64,000 nt of DNA, taken from the NCBI RefSeq assembly GCF_016811995.1, contig NZ_CP069159.1, forward strand, positions 3,720,001 to 3,784,000, read 5' to 3'. Positions 28,908 to 38,460 of this stretch are shown in pieces (positions within the stretch are counted from its first letter, which is position 1; each line of letters starts with the position of its first letter). The notes beneath the pieces are model-generated. The model worked only from the letters and a program-made list of their open reading frames with translations. It searched no databases and had not been told where the DNA came from. Both the position numbers and the translations under genes were made by a program. The DNA comes from Citrobacter sp. R56. Its GTDB lineage: Bacteria > Pseudomonadota > Gammaproteobacteria > Enterobacterales > Enterobacteriaceae.

Positions 28908-29699
28908 ATGAAAAAAATCATGTTAAGTGCCCTGCTGCTGTCATTGCCTCTGATGAGCCACGCGCAGCAGTTGTTCTCTTCCCCCGAAGAGGCGGCAAAG
29001 GCCTTTGCTGATGCTGTTGCTCAGCAAAATGAAACGCACCTTAATGCCGTGTTAGGCGACAACTGGCAACAGTATCTCCCGCCGGAAGGGGCCGACCCGG
29101 AAGCGGTCGCTCGCTTTAACCGTGACTGGAAGGTTAGCCATCGCATTGTAAAACAAGAGAACATCGCGCATCTGAATGTCGGCCAGGAAGACTGGCAACT
29201 GCCCGTCCCTATCGTCAAAACCAGCAAAGGCTGGCATTTCGATATGGCTGCCGCAGAGGATGAGATCCTCACCCGCGCCATCGGTCGTAATGAACTGTCG
29301 GCTATACAAGCAATGCGCGCCTATGTTGACGCCCAGTACGACTACTGGCAGCGCAAACAGGTTTTCGCCACCAAATTGATCAGCAGTGAAGGCAAGCAGG
29401 ATGGCCTGTACTGGCCGATGAAACCCGGAGAAGACCCAAGCCCGTTGGGGCCGGCATTCAGCCCGGTTGTGCCAGGCACAGGTTATCATGGCTACCACTT
29501 CCGCATCGTCAAAAGCAATGATGAGAAAGGATTCGCGCTGCTGGCCTGGCCGGTCGAGTGGGGAGAAACGGGCGTGATGAGCTTTATTGTGAATCAGGAC
29601 GATCGGGTTTATCAGGCTGATTTAGGTGACGATACCGTAGAGAAAGTGACGGCTATCACCCAGTATACTCAGGATGCCCCCTGGACACCGGTAGAATAA
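28908..29699 (+). CDS. DUF2950 family periplasmic protein
   Basis: About 263 residues with a clear signal peptide (MKKIMLSALLLSLPLMSHA). Mature sequence has FSSPEEAAKAFADAV, a DUF2950 hallmark, plus YHFRIVKSNDEKGFALLAWP. DUF2950 genes are often found beside DUF3300 genes, as here with yacH, so the two probably act together in the envelope; no activity is known. Of two adjacent ATGs (28905, 28908) the second is better spaced from GGAG. E. coli K-12 lacks this gene at the yacH locus. Confidence 0.82.
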   Translation: MKKIMLSALLLSLPLMSHAQQLFSSPEEAAKAFADAVAQQNETHLNAVLGDNWQQYLPPEGADPEAVARFNRDWKVSHRIVKQENIAHLNVGQEDWQLPVPIVKTSKGWHFDMAAAEDEILTRAIGRNELSAIQAMRAYVDAQYDYWQRKQVFATKLISSEGKQDGLYWPMKPGEDPSPLGPAFSPVVPGTGYHGYHFRIVKSNDEKGFALLAWPVEWGETGVMSFIVNQDDRVYQADLGDDTVEKVTAITQYTQDAPWTPVE

Positions 29700-29706
29700 C
29701 CGACAT

Positions 29707-29728
29707 AAAAAAGCAGCGTATCGCTGCT
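29707..29728 (-). terminator. Terminator for the TraT-like gene
   Basis: On the minus strand AGCAGCG / CGCTGCT (3-base loop) is followed by a run of T (29707-29712). It lies in the convergent gap beyond the larger hairpin at 29741-29768. Confidence 0.7.
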
Positions 29729-29740
29729 GCTGACGACCCA

Positions 29741-29768
29741 TAATCCCCGTGTTTTTACACGGGGATTA
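29741..29768. terminator. Strong hairpin between converging genes
   Basis: Perfect 12-base stem TAATCCCCGTGT / ACACGGGGATTA with a 4-base T loop, lying between the DUF2950 gene and the TraT-like gene. There is no T run on either side. It may serve both transcripts as a 3' end block. Confidence 0.6.
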
Positions 29769-29828
29769 TTGTCTATAGCTCCCCAGTAGGGCTCAAGTGA
29801 TTCGCCTTTTTACGGGTGCAGCGTCAGA

Positions 29829-30560
29829 TTACAGAATGTTGGCAACGGATTTTGCCAGTTGCGCTTCCAGCACCGGTTTCGCCTCTTCAAACTTCAGGTT
29901 AACTTTGTTGGCGTTAGAGACGACGCGAGTCTGGTATTTCGCGCGATCGCCCTTCTCACTGCTGGTTTGCAGCTTGATGCCGGAGGTGCCCTGACGTAGT
30001 GCAGCAACATTATCCGTAGTGACTTTCGCTTTGCTACGCTCGGAAATTTGCAGGTCGGTTACCATGGTGTAGTTCACGTCTTCTACCATCGCATCAGCGG
30101 CCATCCCGATCAGACCTGCCGCCAGCCCCACACCCAGCGCAGCACCGGAGGAGTTGCTGTTATAGGCGGTGATACCCGCGCCCAGAGCCGCCCCCATCGC
30201 AGCGCCTTCATAACCGGTTTTCAGGAATCCCTGAGCCTCGCGCAGATCCATTTTGTCCGCTTTCAGCACATTGGCCTGTACCCAGTAGTACGCGCTGTCC
30301 GGTGAACTGGTCACTTTATAGCCCTTCGCTGACAGATCATTTGCCAGCATAGTTTGCAGGTTGCTCATGTCTTTATCAGAAGTGTTTTTTACCTGAATGT
30401 AGACGGTCTTCTCGCTGGAAGGCTCCAGCCAGATGGTTTCACTCATCTGCGTTTTCACTTCAAGGTTACGTTTTTTCACTGCGGTGGTCATTGCGCCGCA
30501 CCCGGTCAGCGTCATTGCCGCGACGACCATACCAACAACCGCGATTTTTTTTAAAGACAT
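29829..30560 (-). CDS. TraT-family outer membrane lipoprotein
   Basis: Lipoprotein of 243 residues with lipobox LTGC (Cys at 21). It is clearly of the TraT family: [79 protein letters not shown] and [13 protein letters not shown]. TraT is classically a plasmid-borne surface-exclusion and serum-resistance protein of F-like plasmids. Here it sits on the chromosome between lpd and a DUF2950 gene, with no transfer genes around it. The ATG at 30560 follows AGGA; a longer reading upstream has no signal peptide. It may protect against complement or block mating, which is inference from the family. Confidence 0.9.
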   Translation of the reverse strand: MSLKKIAVVGMVVAAMTLTGCGAMTTAVKKRNLEVKTQMSETIWLEPSSEKTVYIQVKNTSDKDMSNLQTMLANDLSAKGYKVTSSPDSAYYWVQANVLKADKMDLREAQGFLKTGYEGAAMGAALGAGITAYNSNSSGAALGVGLAAGLIGMAADAMVEDVNYTMVTDLQISERSKAKVTTDNVAALRQGTSGIKLQTSSEKGDRAKYQTRVVSNANKVNLKFEEAKPVLEAQLAKSVANIL

Positions 30561-30710
30561 GTTTATTCCTTTCTTCGTGTAATGAGAGTCCAGATCCCAG
30601 TAAGCGCGCAGCCAGAAGCCACACAAAGGTGAAAGGGTTATCGGCAGAAGAGCGGTTTTTTTTAGGGAATAAATCAATACGATGACTACCAGAACAGGTA
30701 GCTTTCAGGC

Positions 30711-30737
30711 AAAAAAAAACGCCTCCGAAGAGGCGCT
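30711..30737 (-). terminator. Terminator of lpd
   Basis: On the minus strand AGCGCCTC / GAGGCGT around a UUCG-type tetraloop (TTCG) is followed by nine T. This is a very strong intrinsic terminator just past the lpd stop. Confidence 0.9.
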
Positions 30738-30755
30738 TTCACAAAAGTCAGAAGA

Positions 30756-32180
30756 TTACTTCTTCTTCGCTTTCGGGTTTGGCAGGTCGGTGATGCTACC
30801 TTCGAAGATTTCTGCGGCCAGGCCAACAGATTCGTGCAGCGTCGGGTGCGCATGGATGGTCAGCGCGATGTCTTCAGCGTCACAACCCATTTCGATTGCC
30901 AGACCGATTTCACCCAGCAGCTCGCCGCCGTTGGTGCCGACAATCGCACCACCGATCACACGGTGAGACTCTTTGTCGAAAATCAGCTTGGTCATACCGT
31001 CTGCGCAGTCGGAAGCGATAGCACGGCCAGAAGCAGCCCATGGGAAGGTGGCGGTTTCGTAGCTAATGCCTTTCTCTTTCGCTTCTTTCTCGGTCAGACC
31101 TACCCATGCAACTTCTGGTTCAGTGTATGCAATGGAAGGGATAACTTTCGGATCGAAGTAGTGTTTCTTACCGGCGATAACTTCAGCGGCAACGTGACCT
31201 TCGTGAACACCTTTATGCGCCAGCATCGGCTGACCGACGATATCGCCGATAGCAAAGATGTGCGGTACGTTAGTACGCAGCTGCTTGTCTACGCGGATGA
31301 AGCCACGGTCGTCCACTTCCACGCCCGCTTTGCCCGCGTCGAGGTTTTTACCGTTCGGTACACGACCGATAGCTACCAGTACAGCATCATAACGCTGTGC
31401 TTCAGCAGGCGCTTTTTTGCCTTCCATGGAAACGTAAATACCGTCTTCTTTCGCTTCAACGGCAGTCACTTTGGTTTCCAGCATCAGGTTGAATTTCTTG
31501 CTGATGCGCTTGGTGAAGACTTTCACGACATCTTTATCGGCAGCCGGGATAACCTGGTCGAACATTTCAACCACATCAATCTCTGAACCCAGCGCATGGT
31601 ACACCGTACCCATTTCCAGACCGATGATACCGCCGCCCATAACCAGCAGACGTTTCGGTACGGATTTCAGCTCCAGTGCGTCGGTGGAATCCCATACGCG
31701 CGGATCTTCGTGCGGAATAAATGGCAGTTCGATCGGACGGGAACCCGCCGCGATGATAGCGTTGTCGAAGTTGATAACGGTTTTGCCGTTCTCGCCTTCC
31801 ACTTCCAGGGTGTTCGCCCCGGTAAATTTACCCAGACCGTTGACCACTTTCACTTTACGGCCTTTCGCCATACCAGCCAGACCGCCAGTCAGCTGAGTGA
31901 TCACTTTCTCTTTCCAGGTACGAATCTTGTCGATATCGGTTTTCGGCTCGCCGAAGACGATACCGTGGTCAGCCAGCGCTTTGGCTTCTTCGATAACTTT
32001 TGCAACGTGCAGCAGCGCTTTAGAAGGGATACAGCCAACGTTCAGACAAACACCACCGAGGGTGCTGTAACGTTCTACGATTACGGTTTCCAGACCTAAA
32101 TCAGCGCAACGGAAGGCCGCAGAATAACCTGCCGGGCCTGCCCCAAGTACCACGACCTGAGTTTTGATTTCAGTACTCAT
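30756..32180 (-). CDS. lpd: Dihydrolipoamide dehydrogenase (E3)
   Basis: FAD enzyme that reoxidises dihydrolipoamide in the pyruvate and 2-oxoglutarate dehydrogenase complexes and the glycine cleavage system. The 474 residues include GAGPAG (residues 13-18), the redox pair C45 and C50 (GGVCLNVGC), NAD-binding GGGIIGLEMG and the catalytic HAHPTLHE. Of the two adjacent ATGs, the one at 32180 fits the AGAGG ribosome site better. It has its own promoter in the 199-base gap behind aceF, in which ATGTTAACAATTTT (near 32267) resembles an ArcA box. Confidence 0.97.
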   Translation of the reverse strand: MSTEIKTQVVVLGAGPAGYSAAFRCADLGLETVIVERYSTLGGVCLNVGCIPSKALLHVAKVIEEAKALADHGIVFGEPKTDIDKIRTWKEKVITQLTGGLAGMAKGRKVKVVNGLGKFTGANTLEVEGENGKTVINFDNAIIAAGSRPIELPFIPHEDPRVWDSTDALELKSVPKRLLVMGGGIIGLEMGTVYHALGSEIDVVEMFDQVIPAADKDVVKVFTKRISKKFNLMLETKVTAVEAKEDGIYVSMEGKKAPAEAQRYDAVLVAIGRVPNGKNLDAGKAGVEVDDRGFIRVDKQLRTNVPHIFAIGDIVGQPMLAHKGVHEGHVAAEVIAGKKHYFDPKVIPSIAYTEPEVAWVGLTEKEAKEKGISYETATFPWAASGRAIASDCADGMTKLIFDKESHRVIGGAIVGTNGGELLGEIGLAIEMGCDAEDIALTIHAHPTLHESVGLAAEIFEGSITDLPNPKAKKK

Positions 32181-32348
32181 CATGACCTCTTAATTTATTT
32201 CCGGCGATCCCTGGTCTTGTCGCCCATCATCCACCGGGTCGTTCTATCCGTCCGTAGTGTACAAAAATGTTAACAATTTTGAAACAACAAACGGCAAACG
32301 AATTGTCTTTGTCACCCAATAACCTCACAACATACATGAGATTACCAG

Positions 32349-32376
32349 AAAAAAGCCGGCCGTCAGGCCGGCTTTT
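32349..32376 (-). terminator. Terminator of aceF
   Basis: Perfect 11-base stem AAAAGCCGGCC / GGCCGGCTTTT with loop TGAC, followed by T on the minus strand. It lies just past the aceF stop and ends or attenuates transcription before lpd. Confidence 0.85.
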
Positions 32377-32379
32377 CGA

Positions 32380-34263
32380 TTACATCACCAGGCGGCGAAT
32401 ATCAGACAGCGTGTTGTTGATGATGGTGATAAAGCGCGCACCATCAGCACCGTCGATCACGCGGTGGTCGAAGGAGAGAGAAATTGGCATCATCAGACGC
32501 GGTACAAACTCTTTCCCGTTCCATACCGGCTCCATCGCCGATTTGGAAACACCGAGGATAGCCACTTCCGGCGCGTTCACAATCGGCGCGAAGTGGGTGG
32601 TACCCAGGCCGCCGATGCTGGAGATAGTGAAGCAACCGCCCTGCATTTCGCCAGCCGTCAGCTTACCATCACGCGCTTTTTTGGAGATGGTGGTCAGTTC
32701 GCGAGACAGCTCAGTAATGCTCTTCTTGTTCACGTCTTTGAAGACCGGAACAACCAGACCATTTGGCGTATCAACCGCAACACCGATGTTGATGTATTTC
32801 TTCAGCGTCAGACGCTGACCATCTTCGGACAGAGAGCTGTTGAAGCGAGGCATCTGCTCAAGCGCCGCCGCAACGGCTTTCATGATGAAGACAACCGGGG
32901 TGAATTTCACGTCCAGTTTGCGCTTCTCAGCTTCGGCGTTCTGCTGTTTACGGAACGCTTCCAGATCGGTGATATCGGTTTTGTCGAAGTGCGTAACGTG
33001 CGGGATCATCACCCAGTTACGGCTCAGGTTAGCACCAGAGATTTTCTGGATACGACCCAGTTCCACTTCTTCGATTTCGCCGAACTTGCTGAAGTCAACC
33101 TTCGGCCACGGCAGCATGCCCGGAATACCGCCACCCGCTGCGGCAGCCGGAGCCGCTTCAGCGCGCTTGATAGCGTCTTTCACGTAAGTCTGAACGTCTT
33201 CGCGCAGGATACGACCTTTACGGCCAGTGCCCTTCACTTTCGCCAGATTCACACCGAACTCGCGCGCCAGACGGCGAATCAGCGGGGTCGCATGAATGTA
33301 AGCGTCGTTCTCAGCAAACTCAGATTTGCCTTCGGCTTTCACGGCCGGTGCCGCTGCTTTTGCAGCAGGCGCAGGAGCGGCAGCAGCAGGTGCAGCAGCC
33401 GGAGCCGCAGCAGGCGCAGCGCCTTCCACTTCGAAGACCATAATCAGAGAACCAGTTTTCACTTTATCGCCGGTGCTGATTTTGATTTCTTTCACAGTGC
33501 CCGCGAACGGTGCCGGAACTTCCATAGAGGCTTTGTCACCTTCTACGGTGATCAGAGACTGCTCAGCGGCAATTTTGTCGCCTACTTTGACCATCACTTC
33601 GGTAACTTCAACTTCGTCACCGCCGATGTCAGGTACGTTCACTTCTTTAGAACCGGAAGCCGCAGGAGCCGCCGCTGCTGCTGGTGCAGCCGCCTGAGCC
33701 GGAGCAGCAGCGCCCGCAGCGCCAGCTACTTCGAAGACCATGATCAGGGAGCCGGTAGACACTTTGTCGCCGGTGTTGATTTTAATCTCTTTGACCACGC
33801 CCGCGAACGGAGCCGGGACTTCCATAGAGGCTTTGTCGCCTTCAACGGTGATCAGGGATTGTTCAGCAGCAACGGTGTCGCCCACTTTCACCATGATCTC
33901 AGTCACTTCAACTTCGTCACCGCCGATGTCCGGTACATGAACATCTTTCGCCGCCGCCGCAGCAGGTGCTGCTGCCGGAGCCGCTTCTTTTTTCGCTTCT
34001 GCCGGAGCAGGTGCAGCAGCAGCTGCACCGTCGGCGGAATCGAAAATCATGATCAGTTTGCCGGTCTCGGTTTTGTCGCCGACAGAGACTTTGATCTCTT
34101 TAACAACGCCAGCCTGCGGAGACGGAACTTCCATAGAGGCTTTGTCGCCTTCTACGGTGATCAGCGACTGTTCAGCTTCAACTTTGTCGCCCACTTTGAC
34201 CAGGATCTCGGTGATTTCAACTTCATCTGCGCCGATGTCCGGTACTTTGATTTCGATAGCCAT
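32380..34263 (-). CDS. aceF: Pyruvate dehydrogenase E2 (dihydrolipoyl acetyltransferase)
   Basis: Core of the pyruvate dehydrogenase complex, 627 residues. Three lipoyl domains each carry the [10 protein letters not shown] lipoylation motif (first lysine K41), separated by Ala/Pro-rich flexible linkers. Then come an E1/E3-binding domain ([22 protein letters not shown]) and the C-terminal acetyltransferase with [13 protein letters not shown]. The near-identical lipoyl repeats are long direct DNA repeats that could recombine. It starts 14 bases after aceE. Confidence 0.98.
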   Translation of the reverse strand: MAIEIKVPDIGADEVEITEILVKVGDKVEAEQSLITVEGDKASMEVPSPQAGVVKEIKVSVGDKTETGKLIMIFDSADGAAAAAPAPAEAKKEAAPAAAPAAAAAKDVHVPDIGGDEVEVTEIMVKVGDTVAAEQSLITVEGDKASMEVPAPFAGVVKEIKINTGDKVSTGSLIMVFEVAGAAGAAAPAQAAAPAAAAAPAASGSKEVNVPDIGGDEVEVTEVMVKVGDKIAAEQSLITVEGDKASMEVPAPFAGTVKEIKISTGDKVKTGSLIMVFEVEGAAPAAAPAAAPAAAAPAPAAKAAAPAVKAEGKSEFAENDAYIHATPLIRRLAREFGVNLAKVKGTGRKGRILREDVQTYVKDAIKRAEAAPAAAAGGGIPGMLPWPKVDFSKFGEIEEVELGRIQKISGANLSRNWVMIPHVTHFDKTDITDLEAFRKQQNAEAEKRKLDVKFTPVVFIMKAVAAALEQMPRFNSSLSEDGQRLTLKKYINIGVAVDTPNGLVVPVFKDVNKKSITELSRELTTISKKARDGKLTAGEMQGGCFTISSIGGLGTTHFAPIVNAPEVAILGVSKSAMEPVWNGKEFVPRLMMPISLSFDHRVIDGADGARFITIINNTLSDIRRLVM

Positions 34264-34277
34264 TCTTCTTTTACCTC

Positions 34278-36941
34278 TTACGCCAGACGCGGGTTAACTT
34301 TTTCTGCATCGATGTTGAATTTGGCGATTGCGTCCGCAACCACTTTCTTATCGATTTCGCCACGTTTAGCCAGTTCGCCCAGTGCCGCTACAACCACATA
34401 GGAAGCATCAACTTCGAAGTGGTGACGCAGGTTTTCACGGCTGTCAGAGCGACCGAAACCGTCGGTACCCAGTACGCGGTAATCATCAGCCGGTACATAA
34501 GTACGAACTTGTTCGGCAAACAGTTTCATATAGTCAGTAGATGCCACAGCCGGAGCGTCGTTCATCACCTGAGCGATGTACGGAACGCGCGGAGTTTCCA
34601 GCGGGTGCAGCATGTTCCAGCGCTCACAATCCTGGCCATCACGTGCCAGTTCAGTGAAGGAAGTGACGCTATACACGTCAGAACCTACGCCGTAGTCGTT
34701 CGCCAGGATCTGCGCTGCTTCACGGACGTGACGCAGGATAGAACCGGAGCCCAGCAGCTGAACTTTACCTTTGCTACCTTCGAGGGTTTCGAGTTTGTAG
34801 ATACCTTTACGGATACCTTCCTCGGCACCTGCTGGCATTGCCGGCATGTGGTAGTTTTCGTTCAGCGTGGTGATGTAGTAGTAAATGTTCTCTTGTTTCT
34901 CACCGTACATACGCTCCAGACCATCGTGCATGATGACCGCAACTTCGTACGCGTAAGACGGATCGTAAGAGATACAGTTCGGGATAGTCAGAGACTGAAT
35001 ATGGCTGTGGCCATCTTCGTGCTGCAGACCTTCGCCGTTCAGCGTCGTACGACCGGAAGTACCACCGATCAGGAAGCCGCGAGCCTGCTGGTCACCTGCT
35101 GCCCAGCACAGGTCGCCAATACGCTGGAACCCGAACATGGAGTAGTAGATGTAGAACGGGATCATCGGCAGATCGTTGGTGCTGTAAGAAGTTGCAGCAG
35201 CCAGCCAGGAAGAACCTGCGCCCAGCTCGTTGATACCTTCCTGCAGGATCTGACCTTTCTCGTCTTCTTTGTAGTAAGCAACCTGCTCACGGTCCTGCGG
35301 GGTGTACTGCTGGCCGTTCGGGCTGTAAATACCGATCTGACGGAACAGACCTTCCATACCGAAAGTACGCGCTTCGTCAGCGATGATCGGCACCAGACGA
35401 TCTTTGATCGACTTGTTCTTCAGCATCACGTTCAGGGCACGAACGAAAGCGATAGTGGTGGAGATCTCTTTGTTCTGCTCTTCCAGCAGCGCACCGAAGT
35501 CTTCCAGGGTCGGCAGTTCCAGCTTCTCAGTGAAGTTCGGCTGGCGGCTCGGCAGGTAGCCGTGCAGTTTCTGACGCTGAGCGTGCAGATAGGTGTGCTC
35601 TTCAGAACCTTCCGGGAAGGTAATGTAAGACAGTTTTTCAACCTGCTCGTCGGTGACTGGAACGTTGAAACGGTCGCGGATATGACGCACGCCGTCCATG
35701 TTCATTTTCTTCACCTGGTGCGCGATGTTTTTACCTTCGGCGGTGTCGCCCATGCCGTAACCTTTAATGGTATGGGCGAGGATGACAGTGGCTTTGCCTT
35801 TGGTGTCCTGCGCTTTTTTCAGTGCTGCGTAAACTTTCTTCGGATCGTGACCACCACGGTTCAGTGCCCAGATCTGCTCATCAGTCCAGTCAGCGACCAG
35901 CGCTGCGGTTTCCGGGTATTTACCGAAGAAGTGCTCGCGAACGTAGGCGCCATCTTTGGATTTGAAGGTCTGGTAATCACCGTCAAGGGTTTCGTTCATC
36001 AGTTGGATCAGTTTACCGCTGGTATCTTTACGCAGCAGCTCATCCCAACGACCGCCCCACATCACTTTAATCACGTTCCAGCCAGCACCCGCGAAGATGC
36101 CTTCCAGTTCGTTGACAATCTTGCCGTTACCGGTGACCGGGCCGTCAAGACGCTGCAGGTTACAGTTGATAACAAAGACCAGGTTGTCCAGTTTTTCACG
36201 GGTAGCGATGGTGATCGCACCTTTAGATTCCGGCTCATCCATCTCGCCGTCACCCAGGAAGGCGTAAACGGTTTGTTTAGAGGTATCTTTCAGGCCACGG
36301 TGTTCCAGATATTTCAGGAATTTAGCCTGGTAGATCGCACCGATTGGGCCCAGACCCATAGAGACGGTCGGGAACTGCCAGAATTCCGGCATCAGTTTCG
36401 GGTGCGGGTAGGAAGACAGGCCTTTGCCATTCACTTCCTGACGGAAGTTGTCCATCTGCTCTTCAGTCAGACGGCCTTCGAGGAATGCACGTGCGTAGAC
36501 GCCCGGGGAGATGTGACCCTGGAAGTACACCAGGTCGCCGCCATCCTGCTCGTTGCGCGCACGGAAGAAATGGTTGAAACACACATCATAAACGGTTGCG
36601 GAAGACTGGAAGGATGCCATGTGGCCACCCAGCTCAAGGTCTTTTTTAGATGCACGCAGCACCGTCATGATGGCGTTCCAGCGGATAGCAGAACGAATAC
36701 GACGTTCCAGCTCCAGATTGCCCGGGTATTCCGGCTCATCTTCAACGGCAATAGTGTTTACATAATTGCTGGCCCCTGCACCTGCCGCTACTTTCACGCC
36801 GCCTTTGCGGGCTTCAGAAAGAAGCTGGTCAATCAGATACTGAGCGCGCTCAACACCTTCTTCACGGATGACCGATTCGATCGCCTGTAGCCAGTCGCGA
36901 GTTTCGATCGGATCCACGTCATTTGGGAAACGTTCTGACAT
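34278..36941 (-). CDS. aceE: Pyruvate dehydrogenase E1
   Basis: Homodimeric, thiamine-diphosphate E1 that decarboxylates pyruvate and acetylates E2 lipoyl groups. The 887 residues equal the E. coli length. The ThDP motif [12 protein letters not shown]...NCNLQRLDG lies near residues 229-264, with the start [22 protein letters not shown] lies 9 bases upstream of the ATG. It is expressed in the pdhR-aceE-aceF-lpd operon; a large hairpin lies in the pdhR-aceE gap. Confidence 0.98.
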   Translation of the reverse strand: MSERFPNDVDPIETRDWLQAIESVIREEGVERAQYLIDQLLSEARKGGVKVAAGAGASNYVNTIAVEDEPEYPGNLELERRIRSAIRWNAIMTVLRASKKDLELGGHMASFQSSATVYDVCFNHFFRARNEQDGGDLVYFQGHISPGVYARAFLEGRLTEEQMDNFRQEVNGKGLSSYPHPKLMPEFWQFPTVSMGLGPIGAIYQAKFLKYLEHRGLKDTSKQTVYAFLGDGEMDEPESKGAITIATREKLDNLVFVINCNLQRLDGPVTGNGKIVNELEGIFAGAGWNVIKVMWGGRWDELLRKDTSGKLIQLMNETLDGDYQTFKSKDGAYVREHFFGKYPETAALVADWTDEQIWALNRGGHDPKKVYAALKKAQDTKGKATVILAHTIKGYGMGDTAEGKNIAHQVKKMNMDGVRHIRDRFNVPVTDEQVEKLSYITFPEGSEEHTYLHAQRQKLHGYLPSRQPNFTEKLELPTLEDFGALLEEQNKEISTTIAFVRALNVMLKNKSIKDRLVPIIADEARTFGMEGLFRQIGIYSPNGQQYTPQDREQVAYYKEDEKGQILQEGINELGAGSSWLAAATSYSTNDLPMIPFYIYYSMFGFQRIGDLCWAAGDQQARGFLIGGTSGRTTLNGEGLQHEDGHSHIQSLTIPNCISYDPSYAYEVAVIMHDGLERMYGEKQENIYYYITTLNENYHMPAMPAGAEEGIRKGIYKLETLEGSKGKVQLLGSGSILRHVREAAQILANDYGVGSDVYSVTSFTELARDGQDCERWNMLHPLETPRVPYIAQVMNDAPAVASTDYMKLFAEQVRTYVPADDYRVLGTDGFGRSDSRENLRHHFEVDASYVVVAALGELAKRGEIDKKVVADAIAKFNIDAEKVNPRLA

Positions 36942-36980
36942 GGGGGTATTCCTTATCTATCTAATACGTTGAGTTATCTG

Positions 36981-37028
36981 GAACCTGTCCCATTGCATTT
37001 TCGCTGGAAAACGCAATAAGACAGGTTC
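36981..37028 (-). other. Large hairpin in the pdhR-aceE gap
   Basis: Outer arms GAACCTGTC / GACAGGTTC (36981-36989, 37020-37028) and inner arms ATTGC / GCAAT and TTTTC / GAAAA can fold into one 48-base hairpin in the operon RNA. No T run follows on the minus strand, so it does not look like a terminator. It may be an RNA-processing or stability element. Confidence 0.6.
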
Positions 37029-37102
37029 TGCGTTTAGTTGCCGCGCCTTAAATAGCGCTTGATTTACAACATCTTCTGGTTAACTTTCTACCAGAAAAAT
37101 CA

Positions 37103-37867
37103 CTAATTCTTTCGTTGCTCCAGGCGGCGTAAGGCGCGTTCACGACGGCTTTCCTCACGGCTTCGGTCCAGGAGAATCTCTTCAATAAACGCCAGGTGAC
37201 GGTGCGACGCTTCACGCGCCTCTTCCGGATTCCCGGCGATAATCGCTTCAAAAATACGGGTACGGTGACTGCTTACCAGCGGCAGCATCTCCCGACGCGC
37301 ATACAGCAATTCAAAGTTTTGACGAACGTTTTGCGCCAGCATCGGCTCCATGCATCTCAGTAAATGGAGCAACACCACATTGTGCGCTGCTTCAGTGACC
37401 GCAATTTGATACTGGAGAACGGCGTCGGACTCTGCGTCCAGGTCGCCTGACTGTTGCGCCAGTTCGATGGCATGGTGGAGTTCACGAATACGAGTCTTGT
37501 CTTCATCCGTGCTGCGCAGTGCCGCGTAGTATGCAGCAATGCCTTCCAGCGCATGGCGCGTCTCGAGCAGGTCAAACTGGGATTCAGGGTGATCGGAGAG
37601 CAGTTCTACCAGTGGGTCGCTAAAACTCTGCCACAGGCTGCTCTGAACAAAAGTCCCGCCGCCCTGGCGACGAAGCAGCAGACCCTTCGCTTCGAGACGT
37701 TGGATCGCCTCGCGCAAGGAGGGTCGGGAAACATCGAACTGTTTTGCCAGTTCGCGTTCCGGTGGGAGTTTTTCGCCGGGGCGCAAGGTCCCCTCAAGAA
37801 TTAAAAACTCCAGCTGCTGCTCAATCACATCGGATAATTTAGGTTGGCGAATTTTGCTGTAGGCCAT
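37103..37867 (-). CDS. pdhR: Pyruvate-sensing transcription repressor PdhR
   Basis: GntR family (FadR subfamily) repressor of 254 residues; pyruvate releases it from DNA. The winged helix-turn-helix lies in residues 8-75 ([32 protein letters not shown]), followed by an all-helical FCD ligand domain and a basic C-terminal tail. It controls its own operon with aceEF-lpd through the operator at 37900. The ATG is at 37867. Confidence 0.97.
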   Translation of the reverse strand: MAYSKIRQPKLSDVIEQQLEFLILEGTLRPGEKLPPERELAKQFDVSRPSLREAIQRLEAKGLLLRRQGGGTFVQSSLWQSFSDPLVELLSDHPESQFDLLETRHALEGIAAYYAALRSTDEDKTRIRELHHAIELAQQSGDLDAESDAVLQYQIAVTEAAHNVVLLHLLRCMEPMLAQNVRQNFELLYARREMLPLVSSHRTRIFEAIIAGNPEEAREASHRHLAFIEEILLDRSREESRRERALRRLEQRKN

Positions 37868-38460
37868 GATTCCCTGTCTTAAGCCATTTGCCCGGAGTCA
37901 ATTGGTCTTACCAATTTCACGTTCGTGACGCTAAAGTAACAAAGTATTCACCTTCTGTCCATACAGGTTTTGATTGAAATCAGTAAACCAAGCACATTTT
38001 AACAAGATTACAGAAATAACGTTTCAAACATGTAACCATGCACAAATGTTAAATTTACCCCCAGGCAAGCAGATTTAACGTAATTGAAACGAAAAAATAT
38101 CCCATCTGAACCGATTCACCTGCTTAATTATCGATTTTCACTACCTAATTATTGAATAAACATTCATATTGCAACCAGCGTTTCCGGTGAAATGGCATTT
38201 ACAAATGGTTTCTTTTTATTCAAGTCGTCACCCGCCCTTCACAAAGCAGGTGCATTCGCGACCGCATACCATTATTCTGAATAAGACAAAAGTCTTTGTG
38301 TAACATTTTAGAATTCATTGCCGTAAACAAATTAATACAACAAACGGAATTGCAAACTTACACACGCATCACTGCGTAGTTCAAAAATAATGACTCAAAA
38401 TAGTGCGGGCAGCGCCAAAGCCGCCTGGAATATGAAGAGTAAAACCACACACGAGGTTTC
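37868..38460. other. Intergenic region between pdhR and aroP
   Basis: About 590 bases of AT-rich DNA without a gene I can support. It holds the pdh operon promoter and PdhR operator at the left end and the aroP promoter at the right. E. coli aroP is under TyrR control, but I did not find TyrR boxes I would trust here. Confidence 0.5.
37900..37916. promoter_or_regulatory. PdhR operator
   Basis: AATTGGTCTTACCAATT is a 7-3-7 perfect dyad that matches the known PdhR box (ATTGGTnnnACCAAT). It lies 33 bases upstream of the pdhR start, where binding would block the pdh operon promoter. Confidence 0.92.

Noticed and set aside
32380-34263. Direct repeats in aceF considered as a mobile or CRISPR-like repeat
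   Set aside because: They are the three tandem lipoyl domains, in frame and with the lipoylation motif in each.
32464-34401. Long plus-strand open frame opposite aceF
   Set aside because: Antisense artefact of the Ala/Pro-rich, codon-biased aceF gene. Its repeats mirror the lipoyl domain repeats.
34419-36890. Open frame of more than 800 codons on the plus strand opposite aceE
   Set aside because: It is the antisense of a highly expressed gene whose codon bias avoids antisense stops. The translation has no family resemblance or ribosome site, while AceE on the other strand is unmistakable.
37868-38460. Possible TyrR boxes upstream of aroP
   Set aside because: E. coli aroP is TyrR-regulated, but I could not find a TGTAAA-N6-TTTACA match good enough to claim.
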